Of a DNA stretch of 13,194 bases, positions 11,998 through 13,194 are shown piece by piece (the first letter of the stretch is position 1; each line of letters opens with the position of its first letter). Source of the DNA: Candidatus Falkowiibacteriota bacterium (GTDB lineage: Bacteria; Patescibacteriota; Patescibacteriia; Patescibacteriales; UBA12465); contig CAIZYV010000017.1 in the NCBI GenBank assembly GCA_903937325.1, positions 1 through 13,194 on the forward strand. Direction: 5' to 3'. The notes below the pieces were generated by a model that was given only the letters and a program-made list of their open reading frames with translations, had not been told where the DNA came from and ran no database searches. Both the position numbers and the translations under genes were made by a program.

Positions 11998-13194
11998 CTA
12001 GAAACGTGGTCTTCTGGGGGCATCGCTACGGCTAGGGAAACGGCCGCGGTCGCCTCCGGCTGGGCGTCGGAAGCCGGTTGGACGGTTTTCCGGGCTACCT
12101 TTACCCTTTTCATCTTGCCAAAATTCTGCATTTTCTGTTAAGCCTTTCATCGTTAAGTTTATACGTCCCTGATCGTCGATTTCGATAATCTTAACAGTGA
12201 CCGTATCACCAATATTTAGCAGATCGCTAGGAGTGTTAACGAAATAAGGAGCAAGCTCGCCCGCTCTGACTAAACCGTCCTGACTGCTGTTTAATTGGAT
12301 AAAGGCGCCGAAATCCATCATGCGCACGACTTTACCAGTAATTATTTCTCCGGCTGCAAAGACGTGCACGATTTCTTGGACCTTAGCCACTGCTTCTTTA
12401 ACTTTCTCCGGATCAGTTCCACAAACCATCACTAAGCCGTCATCATCAATATCGATACTGACGCCAGTTTCATCAATAATCTTGTTGATGATTTTGCCGC
12501 CCGGACCGATGATGGCACCAATCTTCTCTGGATCAACAAAAAAGCTGATAATTCTCGGTGCATAAGGTGATAATTCCGGGCGATGAGTGGGGATGGCGTC
12601 GGTAATGACTTTAAGAATTTTGTTTAAAGCTTCTCGTCCTTGCTTAAATGTCTGTTTAATTATTTCTGGTGTTAAGCCTTCAGTCTTGGTGTCTAATTGA
12701 ATAGCAGTTAAGCCGGCGTCAGTGCCCGTAATCTTGAAATCCATACCGCCATCACCATCTTCTAAATCTTGAATATCGGTTAAGACCTGCCATTTACGCA
12801 AATCAGCATAAGAGGCGAGGCCCATGGCAATACCAACTACCGGTTTTTTAATCGGTACTCCAGCATCCATTAAAGCTAAGGTTGAGGCGCAAGTTGAAGC
12901 CATTGAAGATGAACCGTTAGAACCGAGCGTTTCACTAACAACTCTAACTGCATAAGGAAAATCTTCTTTATTGGGGATCATCGGTAATAAGGCTTTTTCC
13001 GCTAAGGCGCCATGTCCGATTTCGCGGCGTCCAGTACCACGTAGAGGAGCGGCTTCGCCGACGCTGAAAGGCGGAAAGTTATAATGATGCATGTAGCGTT
13101 TTTTGCTTTGTCCTTCCATACCTTCTAAAGATTGTTCCAGTCCAGGAGCACCAAGAGTAACAATGGACATGACTTGTGTTTCGCCACGAGAGAA
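11998..13194 (-). CDS. pnp: polynucleotide phosphorylase, C-terminal part
   Basis: PNPase is a 3'-to-5' phosphorolytic exoribonuclease. The reading frame is open to the window edge: the eight codons before the Met at 13170 read FSRGETQV, the start of the second RNase PH domain, so the first ~300-plus residues lie outside. Numbered from that Met: HHYNFPPFSVGE (28-39), GRREIGHGALAEKALLP (47-63), SNGSSSMAS (84-92), and LEDGDGGMDFKITG (136-149) with both catalytic Asp positions kept (D138, D144). A KH domain (IGAIIGPGGKIINKI, 217-231) and an S1 domain (GEIITGKVVRMMDFGAFIQL, 274-293) follow. In the S1 domain the usual GLVHxSEL block reads GLVRAGELA. The protein ends in an Arg/Gly-rich basic tail (363-390) and stops at TAG. 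Confidence 0.97.
   Translation of the reverse strand, partial: FSRGETQVMSIVTLGAPGLEQSLEGMEGQSKKRYMHHYNFPPFSVGEAAPLRGTGRREIGHGALAEKALLPMIPNKEDFPYAVRVVSETLGSNGSSSMASTCASTLALMDAGVPIKKPVVGIAMGLASYADLRKWQVLTDIQDLEDGDGGMDFKITGTDAGLTAIQLDTKTEGLTPEIIKQTFKQGREALNKILKVITDAIPTHRPELSPYAPRIISFFVDPEKIGAIIGPGGKIINKIIDETGVSIDIDDDGLVMVCGTDPEKVKEAVAKVQEIVHVFAAGEIITGKVVRMMDFGAFIQLNSSQDGLVRAGELAPYFVNTPSDLLNIGDTVTVKIIEIDDQGRINLTMKGLTENAEFWQDEKGKGSPENRPTGFRRPAGGDRGRFPSRSDAPRRPRF

Noticed and set aside
161..13194. Reassigned TGA as in some Candidate Phyla groups
   Set aside because: All proteins are full length in the standard code with no in-frame TGA, so the sequence gives no sign of reassignment.
1..13194. CRISPR array, insertion sequence, prophage or toxin-antitoxin genes
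   Set aside because: No evenly spaced repeats, transposase motifs, terminal inverted repeats with target duplications, or phage or toxin families were seen.

Overview
The window reads as a stretch of bacterial chromosome from an AT-rich, small-genome organism, most likely a member of the Candidate Phyla Radiation (Patescibacteria). This is an inference from four things: an archaeal-type UMP kinase beside recA, short forms of adenylate kinase and IF2, no Shine-Dalgarno motif at any of the 13 gene starts in the window, and tRNA genes without encoded CCA. The sequence shows standard-code translation: no in-frame TGA, and all 14 stop codons are TAA or TAG. I cannot place it below phylum level by eye.

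Layout. 1-1964 (+): recA, then pyrH, with a GC-rich hairpin between them. About 1986-2023: a two-way terminator. 2034-2938 (-): in transcription order tRNA-Arg(TCG), tRNA-Met(CAT), tRNA-Lys(CTT), adk; a strong promoter lies between tRNA-Arg and tRNA-Met. 3038-4886 (-): rny (RNase Y), then hup (HU). 4935-5267: a 333-base divergent intergenic region whose two outward promoters have identical hexamers. 5268-7611 (+): infB-rbfA, ended by a terminator. 7678-8771 (+): a separate unit with its own promoter and terminator, coding for an unrecognised 304-residue protein with an internal ~70-residue duplication. 8835-9848 (+): a DHH/DHHA1 phosphoesterase (NrnA type). 9926-10216 (+): an unrecognised basic 96-residue protein. 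10258-13194 (-): in transcription order pnp (5' end outside the window), rpsP, khpA, trmD.

How the genes work together. Nearly everything concerns RNA and translation: RNA decay (RNase Y, PNPase, NrnA-type oligoribonuclease), ribosome assembly and initiation (RbfA, S16, IF2, KhpA), tRNA and its modification (TrmD, three tRNAs), nucleotide supply (UMP kinase, adenylate kinase), and DNA maintenance (RecA, HU). The infB-rbfA-DHH and rpsP-khpA-trmD orders match widely conserved bacterial operons, with two departures: an independent unknown gene sits between rbfA and the DHH gene, and rimM is absent between khpA and trmD, where there is a terminator.

Regulation. Eight candidate sigma70-type promoters share a -35 of TTGACT or TTGACA. 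Seven have a 17-base spacer to a good or fair -10; the eighth, at the 96-residue gene, fits either 15 or 17 bases. Two or three of the promoters put the transcript start almost on the ATG, suggesting leaderless messages. The least certain parts are the two unknown proteins, the recA start and promoter, and the weaker promoters (trmD, hup).
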